A stretch of DNA of 64,000 nucleotides from Burkholderia puraquae (GTDB taxonomy: Bacteria; Pseudomonadota; Gammaproteobacteria; Burkholderiales; Burkholderiaceae): NCBI RefSeq assembly GCF_002099195.1, contig NZ_NBYX01000007.1, positions 124,001 through 188,000 of the forward strand, given 5' to 3'. Numbering within the stretch: position 1 is the stretch's first letter; every line of letters starts with the position of its first letter. Positions 1-9,100 of this stretch are shown in pieces. The translations under genes were made by a program, and so were the position numbers. The notes beneath the pieces were generated by a model. That model was not told the DNA's origin and searched no databases. It was given only the letters and a program-made list of their open reading frames with translations.

Positions 1-2074
1 GCTGGGGCGGAATCACCTGATGACGCAAACCGAGCAGCACCTGGATCACCGATACGACGCCGGCCGCCCAGCCCGTATGCCCCACCAGCGACTTGTTGGA
101 GGTCACCTGTACCGGGCGATCGCGCCGGATCGCGTCGCGCAGGCTCTGGAATTCGGCGAGATCGCCGGCCGGCGTGCCGGTGGCATGCGCCACGACCCAG
201 TCGACGTCGGCGGGCATCGTCGCGGTGCGCGCATACGCGCGGTCGATCGCGATGCGCTGGCCGGCCGAATTCGGCGCATAGATCGCCTTGCCCTTCCCGT
301 CCGACGATGAGCCGAACGACTTCAGCACGCCGAGAATGCGGTCGCCGTCCGCGCGCGCCCGCGTCAGGCGCTTCAGGATCACGACGCCCGCGCCATCCGC
401 GAACAGCACGCCGTCGCAGTTGCGATCGAGCGGCCGCACCTCGCCGCTGCGCGACAGCCCGTGCAGTTTCGAAAACAGGATCGAGCCGCGCGGTGCGAGC
501 GCGAACGCGCCGCCGCACGCAACCACGTCGTGCTTGCCGAGCAGCAGCGCCTTGATCCCGAGATCGATCGAATACAGTGACGACGAACACGCGGTGTCGA
601 CCATCATGTACTCCGCATCTTCCGGCAGCACGCCTTTCATCGCGTTCAGGCCAACACGGTGCGGAAAGAACGACGCAAGATCGCCCGCGCCGCGCGCATA
701 GCGCGCGCTCAGCACCGCATCGATCGCGGCCACGCGGCGCGCGCGCTCGGCCGCGTCGACGCCCGCGTCGGCCAGCACTGCGTTCAGGCGCTCGCGCGCG
801 GCGGCCAGCACCATTCCTTCCTCGAGATGCTGGCTGCCGTCCGCCGTGTAGCCGACCAGAAACGCGACGCGGTCGGCCTCGCACAGCGTCACGCCGTCGA
901 GCGCCTGGCACAGTGCGTGGCGCAACCACAGCGTCGTGAGTTCGCGCGGCGCGGTGCCGGCGTCGAGCTCGGCGCGCACCGTCGAGCACGGTTCGAACTG
1001 TTCGATGAAGACCGAGCGCGACTGGTAGCTCTTGTCTTCCGCCGACGTATCCGGCGAATAGAACGACCGGTAATCCCAACGATCCCGCGGCACGTTGCCG
1101 AACAGCTCGGGGCCGTCCAGCAACGCGCGCCAGAATGCGTCCGGATCGCTCGCGCCGGGCAATGCGAGACCCATGCCGACCACGGCGACGTCGTCGCTGT
1201 CCGGTGCGTCTTCGGCAGGCGCGGCCGTACGGGCGGCCGGTTGCGCGACGGCAGCGGCAGCGCCCGCATCCTGCCCGGCGCTCGCCCATTCCGCTCGCGG
1301 CGACAACCCTTCGCTGCACAGCGACAACCCGCCATCCGCGACGACCACCTGCCCGGTAATCCAGCGCGCGGCATCCGACGCGAGAAACACGACGAGATCG
1401 GCAAGATCCTCCGCGCGCGCGAGCCGCTTCAGCGGCGTCGCCGCGATGCTCGAGCGCTTCGTGTTCTCCGGGTCCGGAAACTGCGCGGCGACGTCGCCGT
1501 CGATCAGCGTCGACGATGCGCCGTTCACCCGGATCTCGCGACCCGCGTACTCGACCGCGAGATAGCGCGTCAGCGATTCGAGCGCCGCCTTCGCGGTGCC
1601 GACGACGAGATAGTTCGCGGGCACGAGCGTCGCGCCCACCGACGACACGTTGACGATCGCGCCGCCGCCCGAGCGCGCCATCAGCGCCGCGGCGCGGCGT
1701 GCGCACCAGAATGCGCCTTTCAGGTTGGTGTCGAGCGCGCGATCGAAATGCTCTGCGCCGATCTCGTCGACGCCGAGCAGCGCGCCGGACGCCGCATTGT
1801 TGACGAGCACGTCGAGGCGGCCGTAGCGCCGTTCGATCTCGTCGAACATCCGGTCGACCTGCGTCTGCTGCGCGACCGACGCACGGATCACGTCGACGGT
1901 CGCGCCGAGCGCGCGCAGTTCCTCGGCCGTCTCCTTCGACGCGTCGAGCGAATGGAAGAAATTCAGGATCACGTGCGCGCCCTGCTCGGCGAAACGCCTG
2001 CAGATCGCCTTTCCCACGTTTTTCGCACCGCCCGTCACGAGAACGAGCTTGCCGCGCATGCTGGTATTCGACAT
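1..2074 (-). CDS. FabL-like enoyl-ACP reductase fused to a ketosynthase (3' end beyond window)
   Basis: The open frame runs from an ATG at 2074 off the left edge (691 codons visible), so the C-terminus is unseen. Residues 1 to about 250 form a short-chain dehydrogenase fold with a glycine-rich VTGGAKNVGKA cofactor motif. The catalytic pair is Tyr155 and Lys162 with six residues between, the spacing of FabI/FabL enoyl-ACP reductases rather than the YxxxK of ketoreductases. The surrounding sequence also reads like FabL. After an Ala-rich linker, a beta-ketoacyl synthase begins near residue 293, with the active-site Cys496 in DTACSSSL, His630 in AHATGT and His666 in VGHTGW, so the condensation triad is complete. 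It follows the acyltransferase-ACP gene by 74 bases, so the two probably build an acyl or polyketide chain together. The product is unknown. Fusion of an ENR upstream of a KS is unusual. Confidence 0.85.
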   Translation of the reverse strand, partial: MSNTSMRGKLVLVTGGAKNVGKAICRRFAEQGAHVILNFFHSLDASKETAEELRALGATVDVIRASVAQQTQVDRMFDEIERRYGRLDVLVNNAASGALLGVDEIGAEHFDRALDTNLKGAFWCARRAAALMARSGGGAIVNVSSVGATLVPANYLVVGTAKAALESLTRYLAVEYAGREIRVNGASSTLIDGDVAAQFPDPENTKRSSIAATPLKRLARAEDLADLVVFLASDAARWITGQVVVADGGLSLCSEGLSPRAEWASAGQDAGAAAAVAQPAARTAAPAEDAPDSDDVAVVGMGLALPGASDPDAFWRALLDGPELFGNVPRDRWDYRSFYSPDTSAEDKSYQSRSVFIEQFEPCSTVRAELDAGTAPRELTTLWLRHALCQALDGVTLCEADRVAFLVGYTADGSQHLEEGMVLAAARERLNAVLADAGVDAAERARRVAAIDAVLSARYARGAGDLASFFPHRVGLNAMKGVLPEDAEYMMVDTACSSSLYSIDLGIKALLLGKHDVVACGGAFALAPRGSILFSKLHGLSRSGEVRPLDRNCDGVLFADGAGVVILKRLTRARADGDRILGVLKSFGSSSDGKGKAIYAPNSAGQRIAIDRAYARTATMPADVDWVVAHATGTPAGDLAEFQSLRDAIRRDRPVQVTSNKSLVGHTGWAAGVVSVIQVLLGLRHQVIPPQ

Positions 2075-2148
2075 GGATCGCCTGCCTATCGAGAACTTGT
2101 CATTACGGGCAGGGCCCCCCTGCCAACCGATGTTTCGGCCCACGGCCG

Positions 2149-3756
2149 TCAGGCGAGCGCCTTTCCCTGGTTCTCGTAGACGAAATCGACGATCTGTCCC
2201 ATCGCCTTGAAGTCGCCGCTGCGGAAATTCGCGGGCAGCGGCGGCAACGCATAGCGCGCCGTGATCCGCTGGATGATCTCCGTCTGCTTGACCGAGTCGA
2301 TACCGAGTTCGGCTTCGAGCTCGATCGATTCGGAGAACACCTCGGCCGGATATTCCATCGCCTGCGCGTAGATATCGACGAGCTCCGAGAACAGCCGCTC
2401 GCGCGGCACGTGCGCGGGCCGCGCCGCTGCAACCGCCGCGGGCGGCGCAGCCGCCGTCATCGGCTCACCCGGCGCATGCGGTGCCGCCGGCACCGGAACC
2501 GGCGTCAGCGCCGCCCCGCCCACTGCCGCGAGGCGCGGTGCGGGTGCGAGGATCGGGTCCGGCTGCGGCGCGAATGGCGTCGCCGCCGGTGCGGCGCCTG
2601 GCTGCACCGCGGCCGCCGCGTCGAACGCGTGACGCAGTTCGCCCTTGAGCCAGTCGACGAGGTGCGGTCCGCGCGCGCGCCAGAACGCGTCGAAGCCGAA
2701 GCTTGCGTTGCCGGTGCGGATATCGTCTTTCATGATGCTGTCCTCCTGGAAATAACGGATGATCGTCGTGACGACGCTCGATTCCTCTGCCACGTTCGAC
2801 GGGCCGCCGAACGTCCTGACCGCGCCCGGCCCCGCGATGCGCACGACGATGCGCGCCAGCGCATTGAGCGCGCCGCACTCGACGTAGCGGGCGATGCCGT
2901 CTGCGCGCGCGGCGCGAATCGCGTCCGCGAAGCGCACCGGCATCACGAAATGCGACGCGAGCCGCATGCCGGGATCGTCGGCGCCGCTATAGCGGCGGCC
3001 GAGGATCGGCGAATACACCGGAATCTCGAGTGCGCCGGGCCGATATTCGGCAAGCCGCGCGGCGAACTGCGCGCGCGCGCCGGCCAGATCGGGGTGATGA
3101 AAGCCATATGGAGACCTGAGCGTCTGCGCGGTCACGCCTTGCGCCGCGCAGATCGCGACGAAACTTTCCAGCGCGTCGCGCGGGCCGGACACGACGGTCT
3201 GCGACGCGTGGTTCTCGACCGCGATGCAGACGTTGCGCACCCCGTACGTGATCGCGCTCGCGTCGATCAGCGCGAGTGTCGCGTCGGCGCCGGCCGAAAT
3301 CGCGGCCATCATGCCGTCGGCCGGCGCTGCGGCCTGCAACGATGCAATCCTGTCGCATACGATCCGCGTGCCCTGCTCGATCGAATACATGCCGCCGCAC
3401 ACCAGCGCCGCGATCTCGCCGAAGCTGTGTCCGATCAGCAGGTCGGGGACGACGCCGCGTTCGCGCAGCACGCCGAACATCCCGACCGATGCCCCGAAGA
3501 TCCCGAGCTGCAACAAGTCGGGCGCCTCGCGCAGCCACGTATCGAGCCCCGCATCGTCGCGCCACAGCGCACCGGTCAGCGGATGGCCGAGCCGCTCGCT
3601 CGCAACCGCGTCGATCGCGTCGAGCGTCTGCCGCACACTGCGGTGTTCGCGCCCGAGTTGCCGCAACGCGCCCGCATAGAACGCCCCTTGTCCCGGGAAC
3701 AGGAACGCGCAGCCGCGCGCTTGCGCGTCGCCCGCGTTCAACCCGCGTCGTTCCAT
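2149..3756 (-). CDS. Malonyl/acyl-CoA acyltransferase with C-terminal acyl carrier protein
   Basis: A 535-residue protein. Residues 15-300 are an acyltransferase domain with a PGQGAF start, the nucleophile Ser111 in GHSFGE and a likely partner His220 in YGFHH. An Ala/Pro-rich linker (about 400-455) leads to an ACP domain with the phosphopantetheine site at Ser488 in LGIDSVK. The GIDSVK form resembles ACPs of polyunsaturated-fatty-acid and enediyne-type synthases more than primary FabD/AcpP. The ATG at 3756 was chosen because it is preceded by GGGAG/GGGAT and overlaps the end of the TolC-type gene by 19 bases. Much longer upstream readings run inside that gene. The role inferred is loading and carrying extender units for the adjacent ketosynthase. 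No ketoreductase or dehydratase gene is visible in the window. Confidence 0.85.
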   Translation of the reverse strand: MERRGLNAGDAQARGCAFLFPGQGAFYAGALRQLGREHRSVRQTLDAIDAVASERLGHPLTGALWRDDAGLDTWLREAPDLLQLGIFGASVGMFGVLRERGVVPDLLIGHSFGEIAALVCGGMYSIEQGTRIVCDRIASLQAAAPADGMMAAISAGADATLALIDASAITYGVRNVCIAVENHASQTVVSGPRDALESFVAICAAQGVTAQTLRSPYGFHHPDLAGARAQFAARLAEYRPGALEIPVYSPILGRRYSGADDPGMRLASHFVMPVRFADAIRAARADGIARYVECGALNALARIVVRIAGPGAVRTFGGPSNVAEESSVVTTIIRYFQEDSIMKDDIRTGNASFGFDAFWRARGPHLVDWLKGELRHAFDAAAAVQPGAAPAATPFAPQPDPILAPAPRLAAVGGAALTPVPVPAAPHAPGEPMTAAAPPAAVAAARPAHVPRERLFSELVDIYAQAMEYPAEVFSESIELEAELGIDSVKQTEIIQRITARYALPPLPANFRSGDFKAMGQIVDFVYENQGKALA

Positions 3757-5165
3757 AATCCCAATCTCCCAAGGCTCTCGGCCAGTTTCAGTCTCGCGGT
3801 GCGCCACCTCGACACCGCGAGCACCCGCTGCCGGCGCGCATCCGCGAGCGCCGACTGCGCATTCAGCAGTTCCGTGAACGTGCCAACCCCGGCCTTGTAG
3901 CGGCCGCGCGCGATGTCGAGCGAATGCAGCGCGGTGTCGAGCAGATGCTGCGAGTTGTCGAGGTTCGTCGTGTCGGTCTGCAGGCTCTGGTAGCTCTTCC
4001 ACACGTCGAGCGACACCTTGAGTTCGGTATTGCGCACGTCGGCTTCCTGCGCATCGGCCTGCGCCTTCGCCTCCGCGATGCGATACCCGGACGCGAATCC
4101 CTCGAACAGCGGAATCGAAATCTGGATGCCGACCGAATTGCTGTGACTGCTCTGCAACTGGAACAGCGACGGCTGCTGCTGGTATGACGGGTTGTTGCGC
4201 GCGAGGCTGCCCATCAGCGAAATCGTCGGCAGCGACTGGGCGCGCACCGCGCGGATCTGGTCGCGCGCCGCTTCGAGCCGCTCGCGTGCGGCGATCAGCT
4301 TTGGGTGATCGCGCTTCGCTTCGGCGATCAGGTTTGCGACGCCGCGCGTGAAGTCGTCGCGATCGGGCGACGGCTCCGCATCGGCGATGCGCAGCGGCGT
4401 ATCGGCGTCTGCGCCGAGCGTCGTCGCGAGCGTGCCGATCGCGTTCTGCAGGTCGCCCTCCGCGCTTACGCGATCGAGCAGCGCCTTGCGATAGGTCGTC
4501 TGCGCCTGCAACGCGTCGCCGAGCGTGCCCGCGCCACCGTCGTGCCGCGCGCTTGCTTCGGCCAGGCTCTCCTGTGCGGCATGTTCAACCGCCTGTGCCG
4601 CCTCGAGCGCCGCCTGCGCATCGCGCAGCGCATAGAACGCCTGCGCTGCGTCGTAGAAGACGCTCTGCAACGCGTCGTCGTGTGCCGCATTGGCCGCGCG
4701 CAGCAACGCACGCGCACGGTCGAGGTTCGCGCCGCGCTTGCCGAAATCGAACAGCACCCAGCTCAGGTTGAGCATGCCGTAGCGGCTGGTGCTGCGCTGA
4801 TCGCCGGAAAAACCGCCTGTATAGGTCGTGTTCACGTTGTCGCGCTCGATCCCGGCCGTCGCGTTCAGCGTCGGCAGGTACGCGGCCTTCGACACGCCGA
4901 CCTCGGCCGTCGCCGCGCGTGCGTCCGCCCACGTGCGGCTCAGTTGCGGATGGGAGCAGATCGCCAGCAGGATGGCGTCCTCGAGTGCGATCGGCCGGTC
5001 GTCGAGGCGCCGTGCGCCGCACGCGGTGGCCGATGCCATCGACCCGGCCTGCGTCGCCGCGACGTCGTCGCGCGTGCGATAGACGTCGAGCATCTGCGCG
5101 CCCGCGGGCAGTGCGGCGGCAAGCGCAACGGTGGCCAGCACGAGGGCGAACGATCGCTTCATCAT
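3738..5165 (-). CDS. TolC-family outer membrane channel of a type I secretion system
   Basis: A 475-residue protein with a typical Sec signal peptide (MMKRSF, then a hydrophobic stretch ending in AGAQ near residue 24). Two outer membrane efflux (OEP) repeats with long alpha-helical coiled segments follow, as expected for a TolC trimer tunnel. Its ATG abuts the stop of the ABC exporter with no gap, and its 3' end overlaps the acyltransferase-ACP gene, so it is almost certainly co-transcribed with both. Here it should form the outer membrane exit for the peptide exported by the adjacent C39 ABC protein and HlyD adaptor. That link of the export genes to the ACP gene by overlap is the main reason to treat the whole stretch as one unit. 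Confidence 0.9.
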   Translation of the reverse strand: MMKRSFALVLATVALAAALPAGAQMLDVYRTRDDVAATQAGSMASATACGARRLDDRPIALEDAILLAICSHPQLSRTWADARAATAEVGVSKAAYLPTLNATAGIERDNVNTTYTGGFSGDQRSTSRYGMLNLSWVLFDFGKRGANLDRARALLRAANAAHDDALQSVFYDAAQAFYALRDAQAALEAAQAVEHAAQESLAEASARHDGGAGTLGDALQAQTTYRKALLDRVSAEGDLQNAIGTLATTLGADADTPLRIADAEPSPDRDDFTRGVANLIAEAKRDHPKLIAARERLEAARDQIRAVRAQSLPTISLMGSLARNNPSYQQQPSLFQLQSSHSNSVGIQISIPLFEGFASGYRIAEAKAQADAQEADVRNTELKVSLDVWKSYQSLQTDTTNLDNSQHLLDTALHSLDIARGRYKAGVGTFTELLNAQSALADARRQRVLAVSRWRTARLKLAESLGRLGLWNDAG

Positions 5166-7388
5166 CTAGCGCCCCGCCACCGGCTGTACCGGATCGGCAT
5201 CGTGCGGCGCCGGCCGAGTCGCGGCCGGTACGCCCGCGTGCGACTTCGCCGCGGCCGCCGCGCGCATCGCCGCGGTCGACTGATCGAGCACGACCTTCCC
5301 GCCCTGCAGCATGATGACGCGCTGCGCGGACGCGATGGTCTCCGGCCGGTGCGCGACGATGAGCCGCGTCATCGCGAGCTGCGTGACGGCCGCATTGACC
5401 TGCATCTCGCGCTGAATGTCGAGATGGCTCGTCGCTTCGTCGAGCACCAGGATGCGCGGCCGCTTGTACAGCGCGCGCGCCAGCAGCACGCGCTGCTTCT
5501 GGCCGCCGGACAGTACGGTGCCCATGTCGCCGACGAGCGTGTTGTAACCCATCGGCATCGCCGCGATGTCGTCGTGCACGGCCGCGATGCGCGCGCATTC
5601 GGCGACCCAGTCCGGGTCCGCTTCCGGATCGAAGAAGCTGATGTTCTCGGCGATCGACCCCGCGAACAGCACGTCGTCCTGCAGCACCGTGCCGACCAGC
5701 GCGCGCAACCGCTCGATGCCGAGCCTGGCCACGTCGAGCCCGCCGATGCGCACGGCGCCGCCCGTCGGCTCGTGAATCCCGAGCAGCACGCCGATCAGCG
5801 TCGTCTTCCCGCAACCGGACTGCCCGACGATCGCGACCGATTCGCCGGCCGCGATCGTCGCATTGACACCGTCCAGCACAAGCGGCTCGCCGTCCGCATA
5901 GCGGAACGACAGCCCGTCGATCTCGATGCTCGCGTCGAGCGTGACCGCCTCGCCCGGCACGCTGCGCAGGCTCGCGTCGGGTTCCGCTTCGGTGAACACG
6001 ATGTCGGCCAGCCGCTCGCCCTGCAACTGCAGCATCTTGACCTCGAAATACTTGTCGATCAGGCTGCCAACCCGGCTGTCGAACTGATTCTTGTACGCGT
6101 TGAACGCCATCAGCACGCCGACCGTGAACTGGCCGTCCATCACCATCCGCGCGCCGAGCCAGATGACCAGCACGTTCTCGATGCCGAACAGCAGCCCGTT
6201 GAGCTGCTGGTAGAAGATCTGCAGCTTCTGCACGTGCAGGCTCGCGTTGACTTGCTCGACCAGCAGCGTGATCCAGCTCGCGCGACGCGCCGTCTGGCGG
6301 TTGAACAGCTTGATCGTCTTTACGCCGCGCACCGTTTCGAGGAAATGGCTCTGCTGCCTGGCCGCGTGCACGATCTGGTCCTCCGTCGCACGCCGCAACG
6401 GGCCGTACCACATCCAGCGGGCGAGCGCGTACAGCGCCATCGTCGCCATCGCGACGAGGCCGAGCGTGCGGCTGTATACGAACATCATCGCCAGCGTGAC
6501 GAGCGTCATCAGCCCGTCGATCACCGCACCGAGAAACGACGTGGTCAGCGTCTGCTGGATCGTGTCGATCGAGCCGAAGCGCGACACGACGTCGCCGAGA
6601 TGGCGGCGTTCGTAATAGCGCACCGGCAGGCTCAGCAGATGCGTGAACACGTTCGCCCGCCACTGGATGTTGAGCGTGACCCCGACATACATCAGCGCCC
6701 ACGCGCGAATCGCGCCGGTCGCCTGCTGCATCAGCAGCAGCAGGCCGAAGCCGAGCGCGAGCACCGTCAGCAGGTCGCGATCGGCGCTGACGATCACTTC
6801 GTCGATCACCCATTGCAGGAAGAACGGCTGCACGAGCATGAAGACTTCGAGCGCAATCGCCAGCACCAGAATCTGCGCGAGCGAACGCGACAACCCCGAC
6901 ACCGGGCCCAGCAGTTCGCGCAGCCTGACCGCCGGCCGCGCCGCGCGCGGCGCGAAGCCGGCGCTCGGCCACAGCTCCAGCGCGACGCCAGTAAACCCGC
7001 TCGAGACATCGGCGAGCGGCACCTTGCGAATACCGTGCGACGGATCGTGGATCGTCGCGGTCTTGCCGTTCACTTCCTTCAGCACGACGAAGTGGTTGAA
7101 ATTCCAGTGCAGCAGGCACGGCAGGCGCAACTGGCCGAGCTGCGCCATGTCGAGCTTCACCGCACGCGTGCCGAGCGACAGTAGCTGCGCGATCTCGATC
7201 ACGCGCCCCAGGCCCGCCCCCTTCAGCGAGACGGGAAACTGCGCGCGCAGCGTCGCGAGATCCATGTGATGGCCGTGATAGCCGGCCACCATCGCGAGAC
7301 ACGCGATGCCGCATTCGGCCGCTTCGGTCTGCAGGACCATCGGCAGCTTGCGGCCGAGGCCGAACGAGAGTCGATCGAGTAATCGCAT
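5166..7388 (-). CDS. Peptidase-containing ABC exporter (C39 domain, CvaB-like)
   Basis: A 740-residue inner membrane exporter. The N-terminal C39 peptidase has Gln20, Cys26 (QTEAAECG), His99 (WNFNHF) and Asp115 (HDPSHG), the complete cysteine-protease set that cuts behind a Gly-Gly leader. A six-helix membrane domain occupies roughly residues 160-440. The nucleotide-binding domain has a Walker A GQSGCGKTT, the signature LSGGQKQR and a Walker B VLVLDEATS-type segment. The ATG at 7388 starts 11 bases after the HlyD stop. A longer start at 7442 would lie inside the HlyD gene. Family knowledge says such proteins cleave and export GG-leader peptides, and the only such peptide gene in the window lies two genes upstream in the same operon. 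No catalytic residue appears to be missing. Confidence 0.93.
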   Translation of the reverse strand: MRLLDRLSFGLGRKLPMVLQTEAAECGIACLAMVAGYHGHHMDLATLRAQFPVSLKGAGLGRVIEIAQLLSLGTRAVKLDMAQLGQLRLPCLLHWNFNHFVVLKEVNGKTATIHDPSHGIRKVPLADVSSGFTGVALELWPSAGFAPRAARPAVRLRELLGPVSGLSRSLAQILVLAIALEVFMLVQPFFLQWVIDEVIVSADRDLLTVLALGFGLLLLMQQATGAIRAWALMYVGVTLNIQWRANVFTHLLSLPVRYYERRHLGDVVSRFGSIDTIQQTLTTSFLGAVIDGLMTLVTLAMMFVYSRTLGLVAMATMALYALARWMWYGPLRRATEDQIVHAARQQSHFLETVRGVKTIKLFNRQTARRASWITLLVEQVNASLHVQKLQIFYQQLNGLLFGIENVLVIWLGARMVMDGQFTVGVLMAFNAYKNQFDSRVGSLIDKYFEVKMLQLQGERLADIVFTEAEPDASLRSVPGEAVTLDASIEIDGLSFRYADGEPLVLDGVNATIAAGESVAIVGQSGCGKTTLIGVLLGIHEPTGGAVRIGGLDVARLGIERLRALVGTVLQDDVLFAGSIAENISFFDPEADPDWVAECARIAAVHDDIAAMPMGYNTLVGDMGTVLSGGQKQRVLLARALYKRPRILVLDEATSHLDIQREMQVNAAVTQLAMTRLIVAHRPETIASAQRVIMLQGGKVVLDQSTAAMRAAAAAKSHAGVPAATRPAPHDADPVQPVAGR

Positions 7389-7399
7389 GCGTGCGCCCG

Positions 7400-8671
7400 T
7401 CAGAGTTTGCCGGTCAGGCTGTAAAGCGGCTCGAGCACCCATTCGTACAGGCGCCTGCGTTCCTGCAGGATGTCCGCCTGCAACGTCATGCCGGCCTGCA
7501 GCGGTTGCTGCGCGCCGTAAGCGGTGACGTGCTGCGCGTCGAGCGCGACGATTACGCGGTAGAAAGTCGCGTCGCGCCCCTCTCCCGGCGTCGCCCCCGG
7601 GCCGCCGTCGTTCGCGAGTTCAGTCGCCGACAGCGCCGTGCGAGCGATCGACATGACCGTGGCCCCGTACTGACCGAATTTCTGATAAGGGAACGCCTGA
7701 TAGCGGACCAGCACCGGTTCGCCGACCCGCACGAAGCCGATCGCCGTGCTCGGCACGAACAGGTGTGCCTGCCAGCGCGCGCCGCCCGGCACGACACTCG
7801 CGAGCGGCCGCGACGTATCGACCGACTGGCCGACGTCGGCGATCGCGGCCGTGACGACGCCCGCCTCCGGCGCCGTGACGACGATCCGGCGCTTCGCCTC
7901 GCTTTCGATCAGGTTCTGGTCGACGTCGATCACGTTGCGGTCGATCTGCGCGAGCTGGTTCTGCTGCTTGAAGCCGAGCCCCGACAGTTCGTTGCTCGCC
8001 TCGGTGATCGACTGGAGCGTCGATGCACGGTCGCGCAGCAGCCCGTTCAGCTTCGATTGCTGGTCGAGCAAGTCGGCCTCGCGCTGCTGCGCCTGGTCCT
8101 TCGAGATGTAATCCTGCGCGAGCAGGCCGCGATAGCGCGTCGCGCCGTCGGCCGCGATCGACGTGCGCAGCCGCTGGGCCGCGAGCTGGTCGTCGATTTG
8201 CGCGAGCGTGCCTTTCAGGTTCACGATCTTCGCGCGCAGCGTGTCGCGTTCGTCCTGCTGCAGGCTGCGGGTCTTGTCCATTTCCGCGAGCAGCGACGCC
8301 TTGCGCTGCCGCGCCTGCGCGATCAATGCGGCCTGCGTCGCGCCTTGCGCCGCGCTCAGCAAGTCGGTCGACACCGTATAGAGCGTCTGCCCGCGCGTCA
8401 CGCGCTGCCCTTCCTTCACGTCGCGCTCGACAACGATGCCCGGCTGCAATGCATAGACCTTGACCAGCCCCGCATCCGGCATCACCACGCCGGAGACCGT
8501 CGTGCGCCGCGTATACGTACCAAACGTGAAGAACAGCACCACGCAGGTGGCCATGACCATCGCGACGACCGTCAGCAGCGTCATGGGCAGGGGGTGCACC
8601 AGCACGATGTCGCCCAGCACCCGCATACGCCGAGCCTGTGCCGCTTCAGAACGAAAGAGACCGAACTCCAT
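7400..8671 (-). CDS. HlyD/CvaA-family membrane fusion protein of the peptide exporter
   Basis: A 423-residue periplasmic adaptor with a short cytoplasmic N-terminus (MEFGLFRSEA), one membrane helix near residues 30-50, then lipoyl-like half-motifs flanking a long coiled-coil hairpin (about 100-290) and a C-terminal beta-barrel/membrane-proximal part. This is the usual HlyD layout, and it would bridge the ABC exporter to the TolC channel. The ATG at 8671 is preferred. An in-frame GTG 51 bases upstream is possible, but homologs of this family start close to the FRSEA block. The gene lies between the leader-peptide gene (164-base spacer) and the exporter gene (11 bases), the order of microcin-type export operons. 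Confidence 0.9.
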   Translation of the reverse strand: MEFGLFRSEAAQARRMRVLGDIVLVHPLPMTLLTVVAMVMATCVVLFFTFGTYTRRTTVSGVVMPDAGLVKVYALQPGIVVERDVKEGQRVTRGQTLYTVSTDLLSAAQGATQAALIAQARQRKASLLAEMDKTRSLQQDERDTLRAKIVNLKGTLAQIDDQLAAQRLRTSIAADGATRYRGLLAQDYISKDQAQQREADLLDQQSKLNGLLRDRASTLQSITEASNELSGLGFKQQNQLAQIDRNVIDVDQNLIESEAKRRIVVTAPEAGVVTAAIADVGQSVDTSRPLASVVPGGARWQAHLFVPSTAIGFVRVGEPVLVRYQAFPYQKFGQYGATVMSIARTALSATELANDGGPGATPGEGRDATFYRVIVALDAQHVTAYGAQQPLQAGMTLQADILQERRRLYEWVLEPLYSLTGKL

Positions 8672-8835
8672 TTTCACCAACGTGTCGCCAAATATCGGTA
8701 TCGACGTCCATTCCGCTTCCACGCGTCGGAACAGGCGAAAGCGATCCGGTATACAAAGAAGACCCGTGCATACCGGATCGTCAGTTCCATCATTGGGAGA
8801 CGCGGCGGCTACCGCGTCGCCTCAACGCGGGCAAC

Positions 8836-9078
8836 TCAGTACTGCGGGCCGCCGAAAAGGCCGTCCAGCAGGTTCACCGCGGCGGTCGTGATCGTCTCGC
8901 CGATGTTGTATGCCTGCTTGACCGGTGCGGCGAAGATGCCGAACGTCAGCGCATTGCCGATGCTCTCCGCGGTGCTGCCGCCCCATTCGATGATGTTGCC
9001 CAGTGCCGACGGGATGCCCGGGCCGCTGTAGTAGCCGCCGGAAACTTGTGCGATTTCCTGTTGATTCAGTTCTTGCAT
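8836..9078 (-). CDS. Double-glycine leader peptide, candidate substrate of the C39 exporter
   Basis: An 80-residue precursor. The first 15 residues (MQELNQQEIAQVSGG) match the consensus of Gly-Gly leaders: acidic/amide start, Leu4, Ile9 and VSGG at the cut site, as in microcin V-type precursors. The predicted core is 65 residues, begins YYSGPG, has no cysteine, is rich in Gly, Ala, Ile and Leu and has a slightly acidic net charge, so it looks amphipathic or membrane-active. The ATG at 9078 has a clear GGAG about eight bases upstream. It is the first gene of the export operon, with an inverted repeat just upstream of its Shine-Dalgarno. No neighbouring small gene resembles an immunity protein, so a bacteriocin role is only one option. 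A signal or acylated peptide would also fit. Confidence 0.82.
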   Translation of the reverse strand: MQELNQQEIAQVSGGYYSGPGIPSALGNIIEWGGSTAESIGNALTFGIFAAPVKQAYNIGETITTAAVNLLDGLFGGPQY

Positions 9079-9100
9079 TGCATTTCTCCAGTTTCAAAAT

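Noticed and set aside
4305-7184. 959-codon plus-strand open frame
   Set aside because: It is antisense to the TolC and ABC exporter genes, Arg-rich and without any recognisable motif, whereas the minus strand carries complete catalytic motifs.
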